The notes beneath the pieces were generated by a model. The model saw nothing but the letters and a program-made list of their open reading frames with translations. It searched no databases and was not told the DNA's origin. A stretch of 64,000 nt of DNA from Candidatus Kaistia colombiensis (GTDB lineage: Bacteria > Pseudomonadota > Alphaproteobacteria > Rhizobiales > Kaistiaceae), in NCBI GenBank assembly GCA_029203105.1, contig CP119318.1:1502501-1566500 (forward strand), in the 5' to 3' direction. The position numbers and the translations under genes are program-made. Every line of letters begins with the position of its first letter. Position 1 is the stretch's first letter. Of the stretch, positions 1-7,656 are shown in pieces.

Positions 1-1
1 G

Positions 2-373
2 AAGGTGATCGCGACCGCCTTTGCCGATATCGGCTTCGACGTCGTCATCGGGCCGCTCTTCGCGACGCCGGAGGAGGTCGCGGCGCATGCGATCTCGGAA
101 CAGGTGCACGTCGTCGGCGTCTCGTCGCTTGCCGCCGGCCATCTCACGCTGGTGCCGGAACTCAAGGCTGAACTGGCGCGACAGGGCCGGCCGGACATCA
201 TGATCGTCGTCGGCGGCGTCATCCCGCCGCAGGATTTCGAGGCGCTGATCGAGGCTGGCGCGGCGGCGATCTTCCCGCCCGGCACGCCGGTCACGGCGGC
301 CGCGGCCGATCTGCTGGAGAAGCTGCGCGGCCATCTCGGCTTCGCGCAGAAGCATCCTTCCGCCTATGTCTGA
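2..373 (+). CDS. Methylmalonyl-CoA mutase large subunit, C-terminal B12-binding domain (5' partial)
   Basis: The reading frame is open at the left edge, so only the last 123 codons are present. They match the C-terminal cobalamin-binding domain of methylmalonyl-CoA mutase, which interconverts methylmalonyl-CoA and succinyl-CoA in the propionate/ethylmalonyl-CoA routes. Visible signs are the SxL motif (VSSLAAGHL), the glycine pair in VVGGVIPPQDF, and the terminal loop IFPPGTPV before a last helix. The DxHxxG motif that supplies the lower cobalt ligand should lie upstream, outside the window. The end HPSAYV is a normal-looking terminus. Another B12-dependent acyl-CoA mutase (for example ethylmalonyl-CoA mutase) cannot be excluded, because the catalytic domain is missing. 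Confidence 0.9.
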   Translation, partial: KVIATAFADIGFDVVIGPLFATPEEVAAHAISEQVHVVGVSSLAAGHLTLVPELKAELARQGRPDIMIVVGGVIPPQDFEALIEAGAAAIFPPGTPVTAAAADLLEKLRGHLGFAQKHPSAYV

Positions 374-391
374 CCGGGCGGGGAGGGCGGC

Positions 392-1339
392 TTGACGATC
401 TTTCGCCCCGCCCGCCTCGCCGCCATCGTCCTTGCCTGCGCCAGCCTGCTGCCGTTTTCGGCGCGGGCGGCGGAGGAGACGACGGTGCAGACGCTCTGCC
501 GGCTGATCGAGACGGCGGCCGATGCCGAGGGGCTGCCGCGTGATTTCTTCACCCGGCTGATTTGGCGCGAGAGCAGCTTTCGCCCGCATGTGACGAGCGG
601 CGCCGGCGCGCAGGGCATCGCCCAGTTCATGCCCGGCACGGCCGAGGAGCAGGGGCTGGATGACCCGTTCGACCCGGAACTGGCGATTCCCGCCTCGGCC
701 AAATATCTGAGAAGTCTAAAAGATCGGTTTGGCAATCTCGGTCTCGCAGCTGCAGCATACAATGCCGGCCCAACCCGGCTGGCGCGTTGGATCGAGCGCG
801 GCGGCTACCTGCCGATGGAGACCGAGGATTACGTCGCCTTCATCACCGGCCGCAGCGTGCAGGATTGGAAGGGCGGGCAGATCGAGAGGCTCGACCCGCC
901 GAAGCCAGAGGCCGGTGCGCCGGAGCCGAGGCCGTCGGATCCGCGGCCGGCCGAGGCGAGAAACGCCGATCCGAATCCGGCCAGGAAGCAACCGGCCGCC
1001 GCCAGGGCCGAGCCGAAGGCTAGGGACTGCGCCACGCTGGTGGCGGCGATCCGTGCCTATCGGCCGTCGCTGATCGAGGGCGCCTATGCGCCGTTCGGCG
1101 TCCAGCTTTCCGGCAATTTCTCCAAGAGCATCGCGATCGCGTCCTATCACCGCCAGGTGGCGCGCTATCCGTCGCTGCTGGAGGGCAAGCCGACGCTGAT
1201 CCTCGGTTCGCGCGTCGCCGGCCGTGGCCGCCGCGCCTTCTACCGCGTCCGCCTGCCGGCCGACACGCTGGCGAAAGCCAACCAGATCTGCAACTCGCTG
1301 CAAAAGCTCGGCGGGGCCTGCGTGGTGTTGCGGAACTGA
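392..1339 (+). CDS. Lytic transglycosylase, SLT domain plus C-terminal SPOR-like domain
   Basis: A 315-residue exported murein hydrolase. Residues 1-27 form a signal peptide ending in FSARA-AEE. The Slt70-type goose-lysozyme domain covers about residues 35-165, with the catalytic Glu near residue 60 (IWRESSF), then GAQGIAQFMPGTA and AAAYNAGPTRL. A proline/alanine-rich linker (about 170-215) leads to a C-terminal SPOR-like domain (GVQLSGNFSKSIAI ... FYRVRLPAD), which in this family binds denuded glycan strands, often at the septum. The start is a TTG with GGGAGGG just upstream. It probably cleaves peptidoglycan during growth or division. The upstream mutase gene is functionally unrelated and 18 bases away. 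Confidence 0.9.
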   Translation: MTIFRPARLAAIVLACASLLPFSARAAEETTVQTLCRLIETAADAEGLPRDFFTRLIWRESSFRPHVTSGAGAQGIAQFMPGTAEEQGLDDPFDPELAIPASAKYLRSLKDRFGNLGLAAAAYNAGPTRLARWIERGGYLPMETEDYVAFITGRSVQDWKGGQIERLDPPKPEAGAPEPRPSDPRPAEARNADPNPARKQPAAARAEPKARDCATLVAAIRAYRPSLIEGAYAPFGVQLSGNFSKSIAIASYHRQVARYPSLLEGKPTLILGSRVAGRGRRAFYRVRLPADTLAKANQICNSLQKLGGACVVLRN

Positions 1340-1350
1340 GGGCGTTTCTT

Positions 1351-1474
1351 CACCTCTCCCTGAGGGAGAGGTCGGAGCCCAGCTCCGGGTGAGGGTTTAC
1401 GTCCTCTCCGGATGGTTCCCTAAACCCTCACCCGCCAGCCTTTGGCTGTCGACCTCTCCCTCAGGGAGAGGTGA
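1351..1474. repeat. Intergenic palindromic repeat, family A, copy 1
   Basis: This 124-base element has two short outer hairpins of the form CACCTCTCCCTGAGGGAGAGGT and its mirror at the other end. Inner long arms GGGTGAGGGTTTA and TAAACCCTCACCC enclose a 21-base core at 1400-1420. A second copy lies at 23843-23964. The outer parts of the two copies align in the same orientation, but the core is inverted. It lies just after the lytic transglycosylase stop and could act as a bidirectional terminator or mRNA-stabilising structure. Together with the next element it fills most of the 380-base gap at 1340-1720. Confidence 0.85.
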
Positions 1475-1518
1475 GAAGGCGGGTAGCTGCCGACATCTCA
1501 CCATGCCCGGGATACCGA

Positions 1519-1644
1519 AAGCCCCTCACCCCAACCCTCTCCCGCGAGCGGGAGAGGGAGCGCATCGCGCCCAGTCTCTACGCCGATATCGCGCCGGCGG
1601 AAAAGCCCTCGCCCGATTGCGGGAGAGGGTTGGGTGAGGGGCTT
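1519..1644. repeat. Intergenic palindromic element, family C (single copy in window)
   Basis: An imperfect palindrome with long outer arms: AAGCCCCTCACCC..AACCCTCTCCCGC at 1519-1545 and the complementary GCGGGAGAGGGTTGGGTGAGG..CTT ending at 1644. The left arm holds its own small CCCGCGAGCGGG hairpin. It is 45 bases after family A copy 1 and 76 bases before the end of the convergent solute-binding protein gene. It has no coding potential I can support. Elements of this composition are common between genes in GC-rich alphaproteobacteria. I see only one copy here. Confidence 0.7.
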
Positions 1645-1720
1645 GCTTGCAGTGGATGAAACGAGAAAATCCGGAAGGCTTTCGCCTCCCGGATCTTGTT
1701 CAATCGAAGCTAAGGCTGGA

Positions 1721-3637
1721 TCAGCCCTTGTTCGGCTCGATCTTGGCGGCGATGAACTTGAAGTTCGACCACCACCACCACGGGCCTTCATAGTAGTTGT
1801 CGGCGCTCGGATAGTTCTTCCAGTAGGTCTCGTTCACCGGGACGAACTTCGAGGTGCCGAACATCTCGATCGAGGGCAGGCCCTTGACCAGGTCCTTCAG
1901 CATCTCGGTGCCGAGCGGCACGATCTGCGGATCGTCGGCCGGAATCGAGCGCAGCGTGTCGATCTTGGCGGAGAGCACGTCGTCGACATAGCGGCCCTGG
2001 TTGGAGGAAGCCGCCGTGCCGTTCGGGCGGACATAGTCCTTGTGCCAGCCTTCGAGGCGGACGAACGGATCCGGCACGATGCCGCACGAGGCGCCCCAAT
2101 AGGAGCCGACTTCGTAGTCGCCGGTGTTCTCGGCCGTGAAGAACGGCCCGTCCTGCATCTGCTGCACCTTGGCGTCGATGCCGAAGGCGACCCATTCATT
2201 GGCGGCGGCAAAGGCGAGGCGCTGCGACTGCACCTCGAAATCGGCCGGGGCCAGGATGTTGATCGTCCAGGGCTTGCCTTCCGGCGTCAGCCACTTGTCG
2301 CCCTGCTTCTTGAAGCCCTGGGCTTCCAGCATCTTGGTGGCCTGTTCGGGATCGAACTTCCACCAGCCGACGCCGAGCAGGTCGCGCAGCTGGTCCGGAT
2401 CGGTCGGGATCGCCTCGACGCCTTCCGAGCGCAGCTGTTCGCCAAGCCGGACGGCATAGTCCGCGTCGAACGGCTTGTAGCCGTCGGCGAGCGCGAACTC
2501 CTTCAGCCAGGGCACCATCGGCTTGTGATAGGTGTCCATCAGCACCTTGGTCGGCGGCAGGGCGAGCGGCGAGGCGCGCAGCATGCCGGAGAAGGTGGCG
2601 ATCGAGGCCTGCTGCAGGTTCATCGCCAGCGCCAGCGCCCAGCGGGTCTCCGCCTTGTCATAGGGCGGCTTCGAGGTGTTGAAGTGAATGCCGCGCTCGC
2701 AGGGATCGTCGAGGTTGGCATAGGGGAACCCCTTGAACCACGCCTGGACCTTCGGATTCTGCTTCTGCAGGATGTCGAGGCTTTCCGGCGAGATGTCCGT
2801 CAGGATGTCCATCTGGTTCTGCGCCATGGCGAGGACGCGCTTTTCCTCGGTGCCATAGGAGCGGAACAGGACGAACTGCGCCTTCGGCTCGCCGACGATC
2901 TGGCCGACATCCGAGTTCTTCCAGTCGTCGCGCTTCTCCCACAGGAACCACGAGCCGTTCGGATCGGAGCTCTTGTACTTGTAGGCGCTGATCGTCACCG
3001 GCGGGAAATTGGTGAAGGTCGCCGGGTCTTCCTTTTCCCAGATGTGCTTGGGAACGACGTGGAACGGATTGCCGTAGATCAGCGAGCCGAGCACGAGCGC
3101 CAGTCGCGGCGTCGGCTTCGTGGTCTCGATCTCGATCGTGTTGTCGTCGATCTTGGTGAAGCCCTTGATCGCGGCGTTGAAGGCGGCGCTGTAGGCGATC
3201 GATGGGGTCTTGGCGATCATGTCCGCCGTGAACACCACGTCATCGGCGGAGAACGGCTTGCCGTCGCTCCAGGTCAGGCCCTCGCGCAGTTTGACGCGGA
3301 ACTTGGTGTAGTCCTTGTTCAGCGCCTCCGGCATCGCGGCGGCGAGGTCGGGGATCTGCTTGCCCGACGCGGTGTCGATGTCCCACATCAGGGCCGACGC
3401 CATCTGATGCATGCCCTGGTTGATGGTGACGCCCTGCTGGTAGGGGTTCATCGTGCCGGGGTTGGCGACGCGGGCGTTCAGCATGTCGACGATCAGCGTC
3501 TGATCGCGCGGCGTGCCGACATCGGTCATGTCCTGGCTAAAGGCGGGCGCCGCCGTCAGCATGGTGCTCGCCATGAACAGGGCGGCGCCGAGCACGGCAA
3601 TGCCGCGGCGGCGTGGGGTCCTGGAAATCTCGGTCAT
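1721..3637 (-). CDS. Opp/Dpp-type ABC transporter substrate-binding protein
   Basis: A 638-residue periplasmic SBP_bac_5 family protein that captures the substrate of the ABC importer encoded just upstream. It starts at an ATG preceded by AGGAGGAAA. A signal peptide covers about residues 1-35 (arginine-rich start, hydrophobic core, AFSQD). Typical family segments follow, such as LREGLTWSDGKPFSADDVVFT near residue 120. At about 640 residues it is longer than peptide-binding OppA/DppA (about 540) and in the range of relatives that bind oligosaccharides. It is the last gene of the minus-strand operon. The neighbouring GH172 glycosidase suggests a sugar rather than a peptide ligand, which is an inference. 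Confidence 0.9.
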   Translation of the reverse strand: MTEISRTPRRRGIAVLGAALFMASTMLTAAPAFSQDMTDVGTPRDQTLIVDMLNARVANPGTMNPYQQGVTINQGMHQMASALMWDIDTASGKQIPDLAAAMPEALNKDYTKFRVKLREGLTWSDGKPFSADDVVFTADMIAKTPSIAYSAAFNAAIKGFTKIDDNTIEIETTKPTPRLALVLGSLIYGNPFHVVPKHIWEKEDPATFTNFPPVTISAYKYKSSDPNGSWFLWEKRDDWKNSDVGQIVGEPKAQFVLFRSYGTEEKRVLAMAQNQMDILTDISPESLDILQKQNPKVQAWFKGFPYANLDDPCERGIHFNTSKPPYDKAETRWALALAMNLQQASIATFSGMLRASPLALPPTKVLMDTYHKPMVPWLKEFALADGYKPFDADYAVRLGEQLRSEGVEAIPTDPDQLRDLLGVGWWKFDPEQATKMLEAQGFKKQGDKWLTPEGKPWTINILAPADFEVQSQRLAFAAANEWVAFGIDAKVQQMQDGPFFTAENTGDYEVGSYWGASCGIVPDPFVRLEGWHKDYVRPNGTAASSNQGRYVDDVLSAKIDTLRSIPADDPQIVPLGTEMLKDLVKGLPSIEMFGTSKFVPVNETYWKNYPSADNYYEGPWWWWSNFKFIAAKIEPNKG

Positions 3638-3765
3638 GCGTTTCCTCCTCGATTGTGTGGTGCAGTCCGGCAGTCAAACGTCGAAATCGGAAGCGAGGCT
3701 CTCTGGATCTGGCGTTCGGCCTCTTCGCGGCTTGTCGAATTCGGCGTCGGTAGGGTTCGGTCTCC

Positions 3766-4656
3766 TCAGGCCCGCGCGCGAAGCGGCTCGGCGTCGCGGC
3801 CTCCGGCGTCGCGGTCGCGGGCATCGGCCTTGATCTGCTCGATCTCGGCCCAGCGCTCACCGAGGCGGGGGATCGCGCCCATCAGCTCGCGCGTATAGGC
3901 CTCGCGCGGATTGGCGAGGATATCCTGCGGCGCGCCGGCATCGACGATCCGCCCCTTGTTCATGATCACGACGCTGTCGGACAGATAGTAAGCCGTCGAA
4001 AGATCGTGGGTGATGTAGACGAAGGAGACGCCCTTCTCTTCCTTGATCGTCTTGAAAAGATTGACGATGTTCATCCGGAGTGAGGCGTCGACCATAGAGA
4101 CGGGCTCGTCGGCAACGATCAGGCGCGGGTTGGGGATCAACGCGCGGGCGATCGAGATGCGCTGCAATTCGCCGCCGGAAAACTGGCGGATATACTTGCC
4201 GCGCACGCGGTCGAACGAGAGGCCGACCGAGCGCAGCGCATCTTCGACGACGTCGGCGCCATCCGTGGTCTTTTCGGCGACCTTCAGGTTGCGCGCCGTA
4301 TTGATCAGGTAGCTGTCGAGCGGCAGATAGGCGCTGAAGGCCTCGAACGGGTTCTGGAAGATCGGCTGCACGAGGCGGCGGAATTCGAAATCGTCGATCC
4401 GGTCGCGGTGCTTGCCGGTGAGCGGGCGGCCGCCCAGCCGGATCTCGCCGCTGGTCGGTTCGACCAGGCGCAGGATCATGCGGGCGAGAGTGGTCTTGCC
4501 GGAGCCGGATTCGCCGACGATGGAAAAGACCTGCGGCTTCGGGTCGAGCGTCAGCGAGACGTTGTCGACGGCGGCGATCTGCTTGCCGCTGAACATCCCG
4601 CCAGCCCGGTAAAGCTTGCGGAGAGAATTGATTTCGAGAACGGGCTGATCCGTCAT
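3766..4656 (-). CDS. ABC transporter ATP-binding protein (OppF/DppF type)
   Basis: A 296-residue nucleotide-binding subunit. Walker A is GESGSGKTT near residue 48, followed by a Q-loop (PIFQNPFEAF), the signature FSGGELQR, Walker B LIVADEP and the switch histidine in YITHDLS. It ends in the Arg/Asp-rich C-terminal tail usual for this subfamily. It should pair with the ATPase at 4666-5625 to power the two permeases. It lies 9 bases after that gene and 128 bases before the binding-protein gene; the 128-base gap shows no clear structure. The substrate cannot be read from the ATPase. Confidence 0.93.
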   Translation of the reverse strand: MTDQPVLEINSLRKLYRAGGMFSGKQIAAVDNVSLTLDPKPQVFSIVGESGSGKTTLARMILRLVEPTSGEIRLGGRPLTGKHRDRIDDFEFRRLVQPIFQNPFEAFSAYLPLDSYLINTARNLKVAEKTTDGADVVEDALRSVGLSFDRVRGKYIRQFSGGELQRISIARALIPNPRLIVADEPVSMVDASLRMNIVNLFKTIKEEKGVSFVYITHDLSTAYYLSDSVVIMNKGRIVDAGAPQDILANPREAYTRELMGAIPRLGERWAEIEQIKADARDRDAGGRDAEPLRARA

Positions 4657-4665
4657 GCTCGGTCC

Positions 4666-5625
4666 TCAGCGAAAGTGACAGGCGGAGGCGTGGTTGGGCG
4701 CCTTATCGACGAGCGGCGGCGATTTCTGGCGACAGATCGCCTGCGCTTCCGGGCAACGCGCGGCGAAGCGGCAGCCATCGGGCGGCGAGGCGAGGCTGGG
4801 CGGCCGGCCTTCGAGGCCGACGCGTTCGCCCTTCTGGCCGACGCGCGGCAGGGCGCCGATCAGCGCTTCCGTATAGGGGTGGCGCGGATTTTCGAACACT
4901 TCCGCCGTTGGCCCGACCTCGACGATCTTGCCGGCATAGGCGATCGCGATGCGGTCGGTGATTTGATAATGGACGCCGAGATCATGCGAGACGAGCACCA
5001 GCGTGTTCTTCAGCCGGCGCTGGATCTCGACCAGCATCAGCAGGATGCGCTTCTGCACGACGACGTCGAGCGCCGTGGTCGGTTCGTCGGCGAGGATCAG
5101 GCGCGGCCGCACGAAGGCGGCGATCGCCACCAGCACGCGCTGGCGCATGCCGCCGGAAAGCTGGTGCGGATAGCTGTCGAGCACGGTTTCCGGCAGGCCG
5201 AAGCCGGCCAGGAACTCGACGATGCGCTGGCGCAGTTCCGCCTTGCTGCCTTTCTTCTCGCGCTTCGGCAGCGCGTCGACGATCTGCTTCTCGACCTTCA
5301 TGATCGGGTTCAGAACGCTCATCGAACCCTGCGGCACATAGGACATCACGTCCCACCACAGGTCCTGGAAGTTTGCCGCGTCGCTTTCCGTCGTTCGGCC
5401 ATTGTCAGGATCGGTGAAGCGGCCGGTCACCTTGCCGCCGTCCATCTTCAGCCCGCCGGAAAAGTCGCCATAGAGCGTCCGCATCAGGGTGGACTTGCCG
5501 CAGCCGGATTCCCCCGCAATGCCGAGGATCTCGTTGTCGTGCACCGTCAGTGAGACATCGTCGACGGCGGCGACAAAGGCGTCTGGCGTGCCGTAGCCGG
5601 CGCGGACATTCTTCAGTTCGATCAT
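4666..5625 (-). CDS. ABC transporter ATP-binding protein (OppD/DppD type)
   Basis: A 319-residue nucleotide-binding subunit. Walker A is GESGCGKST near residue 38, the signature is LSGGMRQRV, Walker B is LILADEPTTALD, and the H-loop is VSHDLG. The C-terminus carries the OppD-type cysteine pattern (GCRFAARCPEAQAIC, with a later ACHFR), which in characterised relatives can hold an iron-sulfur cluster; whether it does here is unknown. The gene shares its first base with the last base of the upstream permease stop region, implying translational coupling. It is one of the two ATPases of this importer. Confidence 0.93.
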   Translation of the reverse strand: MIELKNVRAGYGTPDAFVAAVDDVSLTVHDNEILGIAGESGCGKSTLMRTLYGDFSGGLKMDGGKVTGRFTDPDNGRTTESDAANFQDLWWDVMSYVPQGSMSVLNPIMKVEKQIVDALPKREKKGSKAELRQRIVEFLAGFGLPETVLDSYPHQLSGGMRQRVLVAIAAFVRPRLILADEPTTALDVVVQKRILLMLVEIQRRLKNTLVLVSHDLGVHYQITDRIAIAYAGKIVEVGPTAEVFENPRHPYTEALIGALPRVGQKGERVGLEGRPPSLASPPDGCRFAARCPEAQAICRQKSPPLVDKAPNHASACHFR

Positions 5626-6467
5626 CAGCCGATCCTCCGGGCCGCGGAACGGATCGCCAGACCCGAGGAAATCAGGAACAGCGAGATGAACATCAGCACG
5701 ATGGCAAGCACCGGCGCGCCGACCCAGAGATAACGTTGCGCCAGCAGCGCCTGATACTTGAGCGCCCAGTAGATCATCGTGCCGATCGTCGCCTGCTGCG
5801 CGCTCGAAAGGCCGATGACCGCGAGGCTCGTCTCGGTGGCGATGCCGACCAGCACCGTGTTGATGAAATTGGCCGCCGACCAGCCGGCGATATAGGGGAA
5901 GATGTGGCGGCCAAGGATCTTCAGGCGGCTCTCGCCGGAGAACCAGGCGACGTTGATGAACTCGCGCTCGCGCATGGTCAGCGCCACGGCGCGGACCTGG
6001 CGGCCGGGATAGGGCCAGTTGAACAGCACCAGCGCGACGCCGACGATCGGCAGCGACAGCTGGCCGCCGAACAGGGCGGCGAGCAGGATCAGGATCGGCA
6101 GGCTCGGGATGCAGAGCAGCGCATCCATGAAGAACGACAGCACGCGATCGAGCCAGCCGCCGGAATAGCCGGCGGCGAGGCCGGCGAAGACGCCGATCAG
6201 CGTCGAGAAGAACGCGACCGTGAGGCCGAGGATCAGCGAATTCTGCAGCGCCCAGGTCAGCAGCCAGAAGATGTCCTGGCCGAGATTGGTGGTGCCAAGC
6301 AGATGATGCAGGCTCGGACCCTGGTTGCGCGGCGACTTGTACCAGGTCAGTGGATTGACCGGCGCGAACCAGGGCAGGATCAGCCCGAGGACGACGAAGA
6401 TCGCCAGCAGCGCCAGGCCGAGGCCGAGCCGGAACGAGCCGATCTTGGGGAGTTTGAAAGAGCGCAT
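5625..6467 (-). CDS. ABC transporter permease (DppC/OppC type)
   Basis: A 280-residue inner-membrane subunit with about six transmembrane helices; the first follows the short N-terminal tail (GLGLALLAIFVVLGLILPWF). The BPD_transp_1 coupling region is recognisable as REREFINVAWFSGESRLKILGRHIFP, the EAA-like loop that contacts the ATPase. I chose the ATG at 6467 because GAGG lies five bases upstream; a GTG at 6473 is in frame and would overlap the upstream stop. It pairs with the permease at 6470-7468 to form the channel. Confidence 0.9.
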   Translation of the reverse strand: MRSFKLPKIGSFRLGLGLALLAIFVVLGLILPWFAPVNPLTWYKSPRNQGPSLHHLLGTTNLGQDIFWLLTWALQNSLILGLTVAFFSTLIGVFAGLAAGYSGGWLDRVLSFFMDALLCIPSLPILILLAALFGGQLSLPIVGVALVLFNWPYPGRQVRAVALTMREREFINVAWFSGESRLKILGRHIFPYIAGWSAANFINTVLVGIATETSLAVIGLSSAQQATIGTMIYWALKYQALLAQRYLWVGAPVLAIVLMFISLFLISSGLAIRSAARRIG

Positions 6468-6469
6468 GA

Positions 6470-7468
6470 TCACCTCGCCCGGATGCGTGGATCGAGGAGC
6501 GGGTAGATCAGGTCGATGATCATGGTCGCGGTGGCGACCGCGATGATCGACAGGCTGATCGTGCCCATCAGAAGGTTATAATCGCCCTGGATCACCGCCA
6601 TGTAGATCAGATGGCCGAGGCCCGGATATTCGAACAGGATTTCCGTGACGATCGAGCCGTTGAACATCAGGCCGATCTGCAGGGCCAGGAAGGTGATCTG
6701 CGGCAGGATGGCGTTGGGCAGGACGTAGCGCGTCAGGATGCGACCATCGCCAAGACCCTTCAGCCGGGCGTAGCGGACGAATTCCTCCTCGGCCAGCTGC
6801 GTCGTCTGCGCCTTGACGCTGATCACCCACCAGCCGAACACGACCAGCACGATCGACAGCGCCGGCAGGATCGAATTCCAGATCACGCTCTTGATGAAAG
6901 CGAAGCTCCACGGCGCGCCATGCACCGAGGCGGTCAGCGGGAAGATCGGCCAGATGTAGGAGAACAGGATCGAGAGGACGAGGGCGAGAATGTAATAGGG
7001 GATCGGGTAGACGAGGATCGCCAGCCCTTCCATGATCCGCGACGAGGCGCGGTTGGGCCGCCAGCCGGCCCAGAGCCCGACGAAGTTGCCGAGCACCCAG
7101 GCGATCAGCGTCGAGGAGAGCAACAGCCCGAAGGTCCAGGGCAGCGCCTGCGCGATCAACTGGCTGACCGGAGTCGGATACATCGCCAGCGACGGACCGA
7201 AATCGCCGGTCAGCACGATGCGCTTGACGAAGTTCCAGTATTGCGTGAGCAGCGAACCCTTGAGCCCGAACGCGTCGGTCAGCGAGGCGCGCAGCGCGTC
7301 GGCCTGGGCAGCATCCATATAGGCGCCCTGCGAGCTGACCTTGGCGAGCATCGCCTCGACCGGGTCGTTGGGGGCGAAGCGGGGCACGAAGAAGACCACG
7401 GTCAAGCCGAAGGCGATCACCAGTATGTAGGAGATCAGTCGGGTCGCGATCTGGCCGAGAAGTCTCAT
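6470..7468 (-). CDS. ABC transporter permease (DppB/OppB type)
   Basis: A 332-residue inner-membrane subunit. It begins with the DppB-like first helix (ATRLISYILVIAFGLTVVFF) and a large periplasmic loop, then five more hydrophobic segments. The EAA-like coupling loop is EEEFVRYARLKGLGDGRILTRYVLPNAILPQ. It is the first transporter gene in transcription order, 188 bases after the GH172 gene, and that gap contains a stable hairpin. It forms the membrane channel with the DppC-type partner. Confidence 0.92.
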   Translation of the reverse strand: MRLLGQIATRLISYILVIAFGLTVVFFVPRFAPNDPVEAMLAKVSSQGAYMDAAQADALRASLTDAFGLKGSLLTQYWNFVKRIVLTGDFGPSLAMYPTPVSQLIAQALPWTFGLLLSSTLIAWVLGNFVGLWAGWRPNRASSRIMEGLAILVYPIPYYILALVLSILFSYIWPIFPLTASVHGAPWSFAFIKSVIWNSILPALSIVLVVFGWWVISVKAQTTQLAEEEFVRYARLKGLGDGRILTRYVLPNAILPQITFLALQIGLMFNGSIVTEILFEYPGLGHLIYMAVIQGDYNLLMGTISLSIIAVATATMIIDLIYPLLDPRIRAR

Positions 7469-7544
7469 GGGCGGTAGTCCCGTCCTGTTGCATCGGGCTC
7501 AGGAGGCCGGCGAGTGGGCGACAGTCATCGCCTTGGGCGGCCTT

Positions 7545-7575
7545 GTCTTTCCGGAGTGTGGCGCCCCGGAAAGAC
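7545..7575 (-). other. Intercistronic hairpin between GH172 and permease genes
   Basis: Ten-base perfect arms GTCTTTCCGG (7545-7554) and CCGGAAAGAC (7566-7575) enclose an 11-base loop. The hairpin is in the 188-base space between the glycosidase stop and the first permease start. No T-run follows on the minus strand, so it is more likely an RNA-processing or stability element, or a partial attenuator, than a full terminator. It could set the enzyme-to-transporter expression ratio. Confidence 0.5.
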
Positions 7576-7656
7576 TTGCTGGATGCGGCTCTTTCGGGCC
7601 GGGAAAGGCGGCGGATCAAGAACCGCGCCGCCATCCCTAGATCATCGGCGCAGAAC

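Noticed and set aside
1351..1644. Possible CRISPR-like repeats
   Set aside because: The repeats are palindromic and occur only once or twice per site without regular spacers. No cas genes are in the window.
1634..3898. A 754-codon open frame on the plus strand opposite the solute-binding protein
   Set aside because: It is antisense to a gene with clear family motifs. GC-rich DNA with biased third positions yields such long mirror frames. Its product is low-complexity Arg/His/Asp sequence without recognisable domains.
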